Positions 1 to 5,601 of a DNA stretch of 20,194 bases are shown here, piece by piece (position 1 is the stretch's first letter; each line of letters starts with the position of its first letter). The stretch is from DATBRC01 sp036560485 (lineage in GTDB: Bacteria; Pseudomonadota; Gammaproteobacteria; Burkholderiales; Burkholderiaceae_D). The position numbers and the translations under genes were made by a program. A model generated the notes under the pieces. It did no database searches and was not told the origin of the DNA. It was given only the letters and a program-made list of their open reading frames with translations. The stretch covers positions 1 to 20,194 of the forward strand of contig DATBRC010000012.1 in assembly GCA_036560485.1 (NCBI GenBank), in the 5' to 3' direction.

Positions 1-1
1 A

Positions 2-307
2 CTAGACTTGCAGCAGTCAGTTGATTTTTACACGGCAAAACTTGGATTCAGGGAAGTTGGCCGATATCCAAACTATGCAATTGTAAGCCGTGATGGATGT
101 GAAATTCACTTTTGGCCGTGTGGTGATGACCGTCACCTTGCGGAAAATAGCTCCTGCTATATACGTGCCAATACGCAGAAGCTGTACCAGGAGTTCGTAT
201 CGAATGGACTGGATATAAAGGAGCCTGTTGTGCGGGAGTGGGGAATGAAGGAGCTTTACGTTATTGACCCACACGGCAATCTGTTGAAGTTTGGTGAGCC
301 GGTATGA
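2..307 (+). CDS. VOC (glyoxalase/bleomycin-resistance) family protein, 5' partial
   Basis: The reading frame is open to the window edge, so the true start is upstream. About 101 residues are visible. The start of the fragment (QQSVDFYTAKLGF) matches the beta-strand/helix signature that opens VOC-fold modules, and the end (VIDPHGNLLKFGEP) matches the closing strand found in bleomycin-resistance and dioxygenase-like members. This is a single betaalphabetabetabeta module pair of about 110-120 residues, the usual size for an antibiotic-binding or small-molecule VOC protein. The substrate cannot be told from sequence. It is the cargo of the first cassette seen, with its attC 7 bp after the stop codon. 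Family confidence is high; function is unknown. Confidence 0.8.
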   Translation, partial: LDLQQSVDFYTAKLGFREVGRYPNYAIVSRDGCEIHFWPCGDDRHLAENSSCYIRANTQKLYQEFVSNGLDIKEPVVREWGMKELYVIDPHGNLLKFGEPV

Positions 308-314
308 AAAGCAA

Positions 315-371
315 ACTTAACTTGTCGCTGGACGCTGCCACGCAAGCGTGCCGGTCAGCTCGGCGTTGGAA
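315..371 (+). other. attC site 1
   Basis: R'' is ACTTAAC (315-321) and R' is GTTGGAA (365-371), which deviates only in the last, next-cassette base. The 57-bp site has a central hairpin ACGC-aa-GCGT. Its inner sequence resembles attC 10. Confidence 0.85.
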
Positions 372-377
372 CTCACA

Positions 378-890
378 ATGAAATTATTCTTGCGACTATT
401 ATTTTTTGTGCTGCTGATTGCAACAAAAAGTTCGCACGCCACTGATGTTTGGTCGGTTGGGTTCAACGGAGCCGGTCCGCTGAAAATCGGCATGCGAATT
501 AATGATGTAAATCAACTTCTGCACGAGATCATTGCCCCACCGTCGGTGCCGGGAGCAGACCCCTCAGGTCGCTGTTTTCAGACAGATATTACGAGCCAAA
601 AAGGCATGTATCTCATGTTTTACGACGGCGTTCTCGTGCGTATTGACTTGGCTGAGCCAGGCATGAACACTATTTCTGGCATTGGTGTCGGTGACAAGGA
701 GTCTGCTGTGCTTCATGCATATGGAGCCAGAATCAAGCGCGAGCCGCACGCTTACGTTGAAGGCTCGTATTTGCGGATGTTCTCTGCTGACGGCAAACGC
801 GGATTGACGTTCGAAATTACTGATGGGAAGGTAAGCTTGTATTATGTCGGCACCGCAGATTCCGTTCAGCTAATAGAAGGTTGCTCATAG
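378..890 (+). CDS. Hypothetical exported protein (cassette 2)
   Basis: This is a 170-aa protein of unknown function. The ATG at 378, seven bases after attC 1, is chosen because an in-frame GTG at 348 lies inside the attC palindrome. The N-terminus (Met-Lys, Leu/Phe-rich core, then SSHA) is a clear Sec signal peptide with a likely cleavage site after residue 21, so the mature protein is probably periplasmic. After it, the segment GPLKIGMRINDVNQLL resembles the short IGM-x-x-x-(D/E)-V-x-x-LL repeat opening of several small periplasmic or lipoprotein families, but I cannot name one. There is a Cys near residue 71 and another next to the C-terminus, which could form a disulphide. It is the sole ORF of its cassette. 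Confidence 0.8.
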   Translation: MKLFLRLLFFVLLIATKSSHATDVWSVGFNGAGPLKIGMRINDVNQLLHEIIAPPSVPGADPSGRCFQTDITSQKGMYLMFYDGVLVRIDLAEPGMNTISGIGVGDKESAVLHAYGARIKREPHAYVEGSYLRMFSADGKRGLTFEITDGKVSLYYVGTADSVQLIEGCS

Positions 891-894
891 TGAG

Positions 895-951
895 ATCCAA
901 CATCACAATGAACACAGACAGCTATGCAGCTGGTTATCTAACACGTTGGGC
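895..951 (+). other. attC site 2
   Basis: R'' is ATCCAAC (895-901) and R' is GTTGGGC (945-951); both fit the consensus. The central palindrome has CAGCT/AGCTG arms. The inner approximately 34 bp is nearly identical to attC 14 at 7330-7386. Confidence 0.88.
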
Positions 952-1001
952 GTCAATAAGTTGATCGCGCGCTCTCTAAATTTCACCTGAGGTCTTTGAC
1001 T

Positions 1002-1388
1002 ATGCCTGTACCGATCACTGCCATGTATGCCGCCATTCTTGCCATCATCCTGACGGCGTTGGCGATCAACGTCACCGTGCACAGGGCAAAACTTGATGTT
1101 CCCATTGGGCAAAGTGATAACCCATTGATGCTTCGCATGATTCGCATACATGGCAACGCTGCTGAATACATTCCAATTACGCTCCTATTGATGCTCGTGT
1201 ACGAAATCAACGGTGGCAACCATATCGCCCTGCATGGCCTCGGCCTCGCGTTGGTGGCCGCTCGATTGCTACATGTATGGGGCATGTGGCATTCAACCAA
1301 ACCCACTTTCGGCCGCATCGTCGGCCCTACAGTGACGTGGCTCGTGATTCTGGCTCTTGCTATCCTCAACGTACTGAGAGTTGTCTGA
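1002..1388 (+). CDS. MAPEG family membrane protein (cassette 3, first gene)
   Basis: This 128-aa protein has four hydrophobic segments and the MAPEG pattern: an N-terminal helix, then a loop with RMIRIHGNAAEYIPI, where the Arg-x-x-x-Asn-x-x-Glu-Tyr core is the family signature, and a GLALVAARLLHVWGM helix. MAPEG proteins are trimeric inner-membrane proteins, some glutathione-dependent; bacterial members are mostly uncharacterised. The ATG at 1002 is preferred over the TTG at 996 because CTGAGG (987-992) gives a good Shine-Dalgarno spacing. The next gene starts 25 bp downstream with no attC between, so the two share one cassette. Confidence 0.88.
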   Translation: MPVPITAMYAAILAIILTALAINVTVHRAKLDVPIGQSDNPLMLRMIRIHGNAAEYIPITLLLMLVYEINGGNHIALHGLGLALVAARLLHVWGMWHSTKPTFGRIVGPTVTWLVILALAILNVLRVV

Positions 1389-1413
1389 GGTATGAGTCGG
1401 AAGGGAACAGGTC

Positions 1414-1776
1414 ATGCACAACTCGGAATCCCAAGCGAGCGTCCCAACAGAAACGCAACGACGGTTCGCGGCCATAGCTGCTGTGCTTGCTGATGAACCG
1501 GGTGTTACTTTGGGTTCATCCGGCAAGAAGGGGTTCGGCTCATCCGCCCTCCAAGTCAACGGCAAGATCTTCGCGATGGTCTCTTCAAAAGGGCGCTTCG
1601 TCATCAAGCTACCGAAGCAGCAAGTCGAAGCGCTACAAGCGTCTGGCGCTGGGCAGCAGTTTGATCCGGGCCATGGTCGGCTCATGAAGGAATGGCTGGA
1701 GTTGATCCCAGGGTCTGAAGAAAGCTGGCTCTCCCTTACGCGCGAGGCATTGCGCTTCGTTCGGCACAGGGTATGA
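1414..1776 (+). CDS. YjbR/TfoX-like small protein (cassette 3, second gene)
   Basis: This 120-aa protein has a central pattern typical of the MmcQ/YjbR and TfoX-N-like small domain: GKIFAMVSSKGRFVIKLPKQQVEAL followed by FDPGHGRLMKEWLEL, where Phe-Asp-Pro-Gly-His-Gly-Arg is the conserved block (residues about 50-93). These domains have a CyaY-like or double-wing fold and are often annotated as DNA-binding, with little direct evidence. The ATG at 1414 is preceded by GGGAACAGG. It is separated from the MAPEG gene by 25 bp and ends just before attC 3. Assignment to YjbR rather than TfoX-N is tentative. Confidence 0.7.
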   Translation: MHNSESQASVPTETQRRFAAIAAVLADEPGVTLGSSGKKGFGSSALQVNGKIFAMVSSKGRFVIKLPKQQVEALQASGAGQQFDPGHGRLMKEWLELIPGSEESWLSLTREALRFVRHRV

Positions 1777-1792
1777 GCGCTTACGACGAGAC

Positions 1793-1850
1793 GCCCAACC
1801 CATCATTCCAGCGGACGCGCTACGCGCGCCGCTGAATTTAAACGTTAGAG
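1793..1850 (+). other. attC site 3
   Basis: R'' is GCCCAAC (1793-1799) and R' is GTTAGAG (1844-1850). There is a strong inner stem, CAGCGGaCGCG against CGCGcCGCTG. The pattern resembles the 59-base elements of class 1 integron cassettes. Confidence 0.92.
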
Positions 1851-1860
1851 GGCAACAAGC

Positions 1861-2166
1861 ATGGTCTCTGTTCTTCACCGCTTTTCGATAACATGTTGCG
1901 CTCTGGCTGCCGCTTCGTTTGCACTTGCAATTGCTTCTTTGCAATCCGGCGCGTGGTTTCCCATGTTACGCATCGGCGGTGCATTTTTGGCTATCGCCTT
2001 TTTGTCCTTTCAGCTGCAATGCTATGTCTTGCGCAAATCAATATCATTGCGAAGCGGTGAAACCATAACAATTCATAGCAACCCATTACAGTACAAATTT
2101 TTATTCGCTGTTTCTGCTTTGGCGACCATAGTTGCAATATACGTGTTGATGCGACCGTTATTTTGA
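1861..2166 (+). CDS. Hypothetical small membrane protein (cassette 4)
   Basis: This 101-aa protein is not recognised. Three hydrophobic stretches (about residues 8-28, 35-56 and 79-97) predict an inner-membrane protein with a short polar loop between segments two and three. The start ATG is 16 bp after the attC 3 crossover with AGAGGG (1848-1853) as a plausible ribosome binding site overlapping R'. The stop is directly followed by the collapsed attC 4, so this cassette may no longer be excisable alone. Confidence 0.72.
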   Translation: MVSVLHRFSITCCALAAASFALAIASLQSGAWFPMLRIGGAFLAIAFLSFQLQCYVLRKSISLRSGETITIHSNPLQYKFLFAVSALATIVAIYVLMRPLF

Positions 2167-2167
2167 C

Positions 2168-2194
2168 GCGCAACTCTCTAAAACATCGTTAGGC
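2168..2194 (+). other. Collapsed attC remnant (site 4)
   Basis: An R''-like GCGCAAC (2168-2174; one mismatch) is separated by only 13 bp from a perfect R' GTTAGGC (2188-2194). The L''/L' boxes and palindromic centre are missing, giving 27 bp instead of at least 54. It lies at the expected place between two cassette ORFs and probably arose by internal deletion. Confidence 0.5.
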
Positions 2195-2201
2195 CTCCAA
2201 C

Positions 2202-2519
2202 ATGCAGCTATATTTGAAGAGCGACTTGCCTTTTGAGGATCTTGCTAAGCACATGGCTGAGAAGGTACTTCCGGCTTACAAAGTAGAACTACGTGACGGA
2301 CTAAACCTTGGCGGTGGCGAATACTATAAGTTCTCTTCGGTTGAGAGTACGATTCTTCTAGTATGTAACGATACTGATCATTACGAAGTGTTTGTCGAAT
2401 CTATGCAGGACTTTCCCTACTATTTTTATGTTCGAGCTGGATTCAAGGATGTACTTGAAAAAATGCGGGATACTCTTACAGCACAAGGTTTTGAATGTGA
2501 GATCGCGTATGAGCTCTAA
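2202..2519 (+). CDS. Hypothetical protein (cassette 5)
   Basis: This 105-aa, acidic, soluble protein is not recognised. It has alternating strands and helices, no signal peptide, no transmembrane segment and no obvious catalytic motif. Aromatic-rich FPYYFYVRAGF occurs around residues 71-81. The ATG lies seven bases after the remnant R' of attC 4 with no Shine-Dalgarno. The stop codon overlaps R'' of attC 5. Identification as a gene rests on length, cassette position and codon pattern. Confidence 0.68.
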   Translation: MQLYLKSDLPFEDLAKHMAEKVLPAYKVELRDGLNLGGGEYYKFSSVESTILLVCNDTDHYEVFVESMQDFPYYFYVRAGFKDVLEKMRDTLTAQGFECEIAYEL

Positions 2520-2573
2520 CAAGGTATTCAACATTGACATACCATTAGCACGCTGGTTAACACAACGCTACTT
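2514..2573 (+). other. Degenerate attC site 5
   Basis: R'' is CTCTAAC (2514-2520), overlapping the stop codon. At the correct distance the R' reads GCTACTT (2567-2573) instead of GTTRRRY. The inner sequences TATTCAAC and GCTGGTTAA resemble those of attC 10 and 12. The core T-to-C change probably impairs recombination. Confidence 0.5.
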
Positions 2574-2724
2574 TCGCGAACGTCCGCTTTTCAATTAATG
2601 TTACTTCCGCTTTGGGCACCGATCTGCCCTTGGGTGGACATTGATGACCGGCCGCAACCAGTCTGAAGCTGACGGAGACACAGCCACCTCACTTGCAGAA
2701 ACGGACCGGATTGCTGACATTCGC
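2571..2724 (+). repeat. Diverged repeat, copy 1 (directly after attC 5)
   Basis: Positions 2571-2617 match 7731-7777 at 42 of 47 positions by eye (for example CTTTCGCGAACGTC and CGCTTTGGGC). Weaker similarity continues to about 2724/7860, including the shared words AAGCTG, CCTCACC/CCTCACT and GATTG. Both copies begin at the 3' edge of an attC. No coding frame is shared. Confidence 0.6.
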
Positions 2725-2981
2725 ATATGACTCCAATTTTCTCCAAGGTAACAAGGGATTCTTGGAACGTACAATGCTTGGTGCTGATATGTTATAAATT
2801 GGCATTCATTGTGACCTTGTTGTATTGCGTGGTTTGTCGTTTTTGTTAATCGCGTGTTAAATCGCAATGTATGGCTAAGGCCAAGCATTCATGCGGGTTT
2901 CGGGAGGGTTTTACTATCGTGTTAAATCGCAATCGCCCATGTTATGTCGCAGTTTTGCGATTTATAACAAGTTAAATTTCA
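2574..2981. other. Gene-free leader of cassette 6
   Basis: About 400 bp holds no convincing ORF on either strand. It contains the diverged repeat in its first half and the GTTAAATCGCAAT motif cluster in its last 130 bp. It is unusual for a cassette, whose leaders are normally a few tens of bases. It may be a decayed cassette, or a remnant of another mobile element inserted after attC 5. Confidence 0.6.
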
Positions 2982-2983
2982 AT
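2853..2983. repeat. Cluster of GTTAAATCGCAAT-type motifs
   Basis: A perfect 16-bp direct repeat (CGTGTTAAATCGCAAT) lies at 2853-2868 and 2918-2933. Related same-strand copies are GTTATGTCGCAGT (2941-2953) and GTTAAATTTCAAT (2971-2983). One inverted copy, TTGCGATTTATAAC (2955-2968), faces the 2941 copy to make a hairpin. The arrangement resembles recombinase or transposase binding sites at an element end; the element is not identified. Confidence 0.65.
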
Positions 2984-3377
2984 GATCACGCCGATACACA
3001 AATTTGGACATCAAAGAATTGGTGACGACACGCTCAAGCTCGACATCGGCGGCAGAGGTGTGGGGCCGATTCTGGCCGGTCGAAGTATTAAGGCTCAATT
3101 TGAGATTGATGACCGTTGCCTGCTTATACTTGAAGGCGATCAAACAAAGATCGCGGTCTATCTGTTGAACGCCGATTTCCAGGTGATTGACCATGAGGTA
3201 ATTGGTCACTGGTATTTTGACGCGTTGGTTGAAAACATCAGCGTTGTCCAGCCGGACAGTATTCAATTAACATTCGGTACTACTGGACATATTCAGATAT
3301 CCAAGGTGCCAGTAAGTCGTGGTCTTTTCAAGAAAAAACGGTACTTGATTTGTGAAGGGCTTCCAATTGAACCTTAA
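2982..3377 (+). CDS. Hypothetical protein (cassette 6)
   Basis: This 131-aa protein is not recognised. It is rich in beta-strand pattern (alternating hydrophobics around QFEIDDRCLLILEG, KIAVYLLNADF and IQLTFGTTGHIQISKV) with a basic SRGLFKKKRY near the end, and has no signal peptide or membrane segment. The ATG at 2982 overlaps the last copy of the upstream repeat cluster and has no Shine-Dalgarno. An internal in-frame start is possible but none is better supported. The stop overlaps R'' of attC 6. Confidence 0.68.
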   Translation: MITPIHKFGHQRIGDDTLKLDIGGRGVGPILAGRSIKAQFEIDDRCLLILEGDQTKIAVYLLNADFQVIDHEVIGHWYFDALVENISVVQPDSIQLTFGTTGHIQISKVPVSRGLFKKKRYLICEGLPIEP

Positions 3378-3428
3378 CTCGGCAATCGACACCGACGAAC
3401 AAGTGCGCTGGTCATTTCAGCGTTAAGT
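3372..3428 (+). other. attC site 6
   Basis: R'' is CCTTAAC (3372-3378; first base off consensus) and R' is GTTAAGT (3422-3428). The inner words CGGCAATCGACAC and GTCATTTCAGCG are shared with attC 8, 9 and 11. The central stem is weaker than in those sites. Confidence 0.82.
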
Positions 3429-3443
3429 GTCTAAGGAGTACTG

Positions 3444-3758
3444 ATGGAGTGGCTAGAACCATGGTGTCCCACATCAAAGATGGACGAACGCTTTAAAGAG
3501 AGTTGGCAAAGACAATTGGCGATTGAAGTCCCGCCTGGGCATGTTCTCTATGATGTACCTGTAAGACTTCTCGCTCGAGGAAACGGTGACGATGCGCTCT
3601 TCGAACTGGTGGATGGAACTGGTCGTGTTGCAGATGTCCATCTCACTTGGTCCAAGAGTCAAGAGCGCTTACCATGGCCGGGAACTGACATCTATAGCAG
3701 CCTGCAGGAATGGGTCGAAAAGGTCATGATTCCGGAGAACCAAGAGTGGGCAGATTGA
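3444..3758 (+). CDS. Hypothetical protein (cassette 7)
   Basis: This 104-aa soluble, acidic protein is not recognised. It has a Trp-rich N-terminus (MEWLEPW) and a central strand-rich portion (VPVRLLARGNGDDALFELVDG) that reads like a compact alpha/beta domain ending with a helix (SLQEWVEKVM). The start is well supported by AAGGAG (3433-3438) six bases before the ATG, one of the best ribosome binding sites in the array. It is the only ORF in its cassette. Confidence 0.75.
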   Translation: MEWLEPWCPTSKMDERFKESWQRQLAIEVPPGHVLYDVPVRLLARGNGDDALFELVDGTGRVADVHLTWSKSQERLPWPGTDIYSSLQEWVEKVMIPENQEWAD

Positions 3759-3774
3759 GAAATAACCAAATGCC

Positions 3775-3864
3775 ACTTAACAGTACTGTCGACTGGGAGT
3801 CGCAAATAATGACTTCGTTTTCATCTACAGCCGCGGCGGCGACCCCGTCACATCAGCGTTAAAC
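3775..3864 (+). other. attC site 7 (long form)
   Basis: R'' is ACTTAAC (3775-3781) and R' is GTTAAAC (3858-3864). At 90 bp it belongs to a longer class and shares inner words (AATRATGACTTC...TTTT) with attC 13. The stem arms are GACTGGGAGTCGC-like and GCGGCGACCCCGTC-like. Confidence 0.82.
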
Positions 3865-3868
3865 ATCT

Positions 3869-4138
3869 ATGGCTCGTAATAAATCTGGAAGCTGCTGTTC
3901 ATGGTATGGGTTCAAAAGAACTCATGATCTTGCACACGCTGACGGCGTGGAGTTTACTCTCGGTCAGTGTATTGCATGTGGCGCACATATTGTGGACTGC
4001 TATGCGCCATATGGACCTAAGCCTGAGTCTTACAATGTTCCAGTTGTCATTACAAAGATGGAAGCAGATGAGATGATGGCCATAACTGACTTCAAGCAGT
4101 TAAAGAAATATATGAGTGATTGGTTTAATAATGTTTAA
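3869..4138 (+). CDS. Hypothetical protein with possible zinc-ribbon Cys pairs (cassette 8)
   Basis: This 89-aa protein is not recognised. Cys9/Cys10 and the CIACG knuckle at Cys34/Cys37, with His19 and His23 between them, could bind zinc, but the first pair is CC rather than CxxC, so this is only suggestive. The C-terminal half is helical and charged (KMEADEMMAITDFKQLKKYM). The ATG is four bases after R' of attC 7, so there is no room for a ribosome binding site within the cassette. The stop codon overlaps R'' of attC 8. Confidence 0.7.
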   Translation: MARNKSGSCCSWYGFKRTHDLAHADGVEFTLGQCIACGAHIVDCYAPYGPKPESYNVPVVITKMEADEMMAITDFKQLKKYMSDWFNNV

Positions 4139-4186
4139 CATGCCAATCGACACTGTCGCTTTGCGCCAGTCATTTAGACGTTAGAG
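4133..4186 (+). other. attC site 8
   Basis: R'' is GTTTAAC (4133-4139) and R' is GTTAGAG (4180-4186), both consensus. The inner stem is ACTGtCGC-ttt-GCGcCAGT. Total length is 54 bp. Confidence 0.92.
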
Positions 4187-4191
4187 AGCAT

Positions 4192-4521
4192 ATGGAATTT
4201 GCCAGCTCATTGATGCTTAAGGAACTTGAAGCAAGTGGCTCCGCACCTCGTGATTACGTGGAGTGGATTCGTTTACGCGGCTGGGGTGAGATAGGCAATG
4301 CGTCTTACATGCTATACAGTGGGCTTATCCCACTTGAGGAAATAAGTGATAGCGCGCCAAAAGGCTTTGTTTCATTTGGCGATGACTTTTCTGGCTACAA
4401 CGGTTGTTTTAGTTTAGATGGCGAAGGAACTGTGCATGAATGGGATTCAGGTAGCGGTGCAATGGAAAATACAGGCCAACGTTTTCCGCAGTTCATCACA
4501 AGATGGACGAGTGCACTCTAA
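4192..4521 (+). CDS. SUKH/SMI1-KNR4-like protein (cassette 9)
   Basis: This 109-aa protein has the C-terminal pattern of the SUKH (SMI1/KNR4) superfamily: GFVSFGDDFSGYNGCFSL (Gly-Asp-Asp-x-x-Gly signature, residues about 57-74), a further strand, VHEWDSGSG, and then a Phe-Pro-x-Phe helix. SUKH proteins commonly serve as immunity proteins that neutralise polymorphic or contact-dependent toxins. At 109 aa it is shorter than the usual 130-150, the N-terminal helices being reduced. No toxin gene is adjacent; the neighbours are unrelated cassettes. The ATG lies five bases after R' of attC 8 without a clear Shine-Dalgarno. Family call is good; an immunity role is inference. Confidence 0.75.
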   Translation: MEFASSLMLKELEASGSAPRDYVEWIRLRGWGEIGNASYMLYSGLIPLEEISDSAPKGFVSFGDDFSGYNGCFSLDGEGTVHEWDSGSGAMENTGQRFPQFITRWTSAL

Positions 4522-4569
4522 CTCAACAATCGACACGGTCGCTTCGCGCCTGTCATTTCAGCGTTAGCG
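4516..4569 (+). other. attC site 9
   Basis: R'' is CTCTAAC (4516-4522; first base off consensus) overlapping the stop codon, and R' is GTTAGCG (4563-4569). The inner stem is CGGtCGC-ttc-GCGcCTG. It is closely related to attC 8 and 11. Confidence 0.88.
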
Positions 4570-4574
4570 CATAT

Positions 4575-4886
4575 ATGAAACGGAAATTCGCCACATCATC
4601 GGATGTCGTCCCGATTCTAGTCGGGGTACTTTGGTTCTCAAGGTATTTTACGTCGGGCAGTACAAGCAATGTAATAGTGGCCTTCTGTTTTGGACTTTTG
4701 TCATGCATGGCGACGTATGAGGTCGTGAAGAGCATTCGATCGGGCATAGTGCAGCTTCGCGGAACGTCTGACCGTACAATATCTCCGGTTGCTTACAAGT
4801 GTCGTTTGTTTGCACTTATATTTTTATCTGCACTAACTGGAATTGCATCAATAATTTTCTTAATTTATGCAGTAAGCGGAGTCTGA
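4575..4886 (+). CDS. Hypothetical small membrane protein (cassette 10)
   Basis: This 103-aa protein has about three hydrophobic segments (residues about 11-25, 31-50 and 78-100) and a basic N-terminus (MKRKF), suggesting an inner-membrane protein. It is not recognised. The ATG at 4575 is used because the upstream in-frame ATG at 4503 would run through the end of the previous gene and all of attC 9. There is no clear Shine-Dalgarno in the six bases between attC 9 and the start. A 31-bp gap with a short palindrome (CATGAATgaaATTCATG) separates the stop from attC 10. Confidence 0.72.
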   Translation: MKRKFATSSDVVPILVGVLWFSRYFTSGSTSNVIVAFCFGLLSCMATYEVVKSIRSGIVQLRGTSDRTISPVAYKCRLFALIFLSALTGIASIIFLIYAVSGV

Positions 4887-4917
4887 AATTTGTAAAACTT
4901 CATGAATGAAATTCATG

Positions 4918-4974
4918 ATTTAACTCGATATTCAACGCCGGAACGCAAGCGTGCCGGTTAATGCAGTGCTAAAC
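4918..4974 (+). other. attC site 10 with mutated R' core
   Basis: R'' is ATTTAAC (4918-4924), and a nearly perfect central hairpin, CCGGaACGC-aa-GCGTgCCGG, follows. The R' position reads GCTAAAC (4968-4974) instead of GTTAAAC. The total of 57 bp is normal. The single T-to-C change hits the crossover-adjacent core. Confidence 0.8.
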
Positions 4975-4980
4975 AGACCC

Positions 4981-5409
4981 ATGGCAGACGATATACATTT
5001 TATTGTTACGGAACTTAATTCCTTTGAGCCGGTTGAGGAAGCTTCGAATATACAAAGGCTCTACGAGATTCTTAAAGGAGTTGATTCTCTGCCTAATCGT
5101 GAAGAAGCCCTGCCCGCAATGTTTGGTTTAATTGAACGTTGTTGCGATGAAGACCTGGGTGCTCCTGGGCCATTGGTGCATGAAATTGAGGCGATCCGCG
5201 GCTATGAAGAGTCGTTAATAGAATCACTTACTAGAAAACCTACTTTGCTCACCACGTGGATGGCGAATCGCATATTAAATGCTGCCCTGGATGTTAAAGG
5301 TCGCGAGAAGTGGCTTTCAGTTTTGAGTAATGTGACTGCACATTCGCTTGCGCCAGAGGATGTAAGGTCCTTGGCTTACGATTTCATTGAACGTCATTTA
5401 GGCACTTAG
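4981..5409 (+). CDS. Imm30-like putative immunity protein (cassette 11)
   Basis: This 142-aa acidic, all-helical protein has the segment MFGLIERCCDEDLG...HEIEAI (residues about 46-69) followed by a block ending TTWMANRILNAAL (about 91-103). These recall the immunity-30 family, where a helical pair is followed by Trp-x-x-x-Arg-Ile-Leu-Asn. Such proteins protect against toxins delivered by neighbours. No toxin is adjacent. The ATG at 4981 is chosen because the in-frame start at 4951 lies inside attC 10. Identification is by recall of the motif, so family membership is moderate and the immunity role is inference. Confidence 0.6.
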   Translation: MADDIHFIVTELNSFEPVEEASNIQRLYEILKGVDSLPNREEALPAMFGLIERCCDEDLGAPGPLVHEIEAIRGYEESLIESLTRKPTLLTTWMANRILNAALDVKGREKWLSVLSNVTAHSLAPEDVRSLAYDFIERHLGT

Positions 5410-5420
5410 GATTAAGCAAT

Positions 5421-5474
5421 GTTTAACTCGGCAATGCACACGGTCGCGAAACGCCGGTCATTTTGGCGTTAAGC
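5421..5474 (+). other. attC site 11
   Basis: R'' is GTTTAAC (5421-5427) and R' is GTTAAGC (5468-5474), both consensus. The inner words CGGCAATGCACACGGTCGCG and GCCGGTCATTTTGGCG match the attC 6/8/9 family. Confidence 0.92.
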
Positions 5475-5583
5475 AGCAAACCGAGTTCCTATACTTTCAG
5501 TAACCGTCCCAACGTGACGAGGGTCTGTCGCTTAACTTGTTATTCAACGCCGACTCGCCTTAGGCGTGCTGGCTAATGCCGCG
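5469..5583 (+). mobile_element. ORF-less gene cassette (cassette 12)
   Basis: Only 115 bp separate the crossover points of attC 11 and attC 12. About 60 bp of it is not attC, and it has no start codon leading to a usable ORF. It contains TATACT (5490-5495), which fits a sigma-70 -10 box, but no good -35 at the right distance. It could be a promoter-bearing or RNA-encoding cassette, or the leftover of a deletion. It lies directly upstream of the GGDEF cassette. Confidence 0.7.
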
Positions 5584-5589
5584 TTAGGC
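5530..5589 (+). other. attC site 12
   Basis: R'' is GCTTAAC (5530-5536) and R' is GTTAGGC (5583-5589), both consensus. The inner stem is CGCC-tta-GGCG, extended by GCCgAC and GcTGGC. Total length is 60 bp. Confidence 0.92.
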
Positions 5590-5601
5590 AGAGAGGCGAA
5601 A

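Noticed and set aside
2601..2888. 95-aa minus-strand ORF in the gene-free region
   Set aside because: It covers noncoding repeats and has no motif or ribosome binding site.
2853..2983. CRISPR array
   Set aside because: Only two perfect repeats with 49 bp between, others diverged or inverted, and no cas genes.
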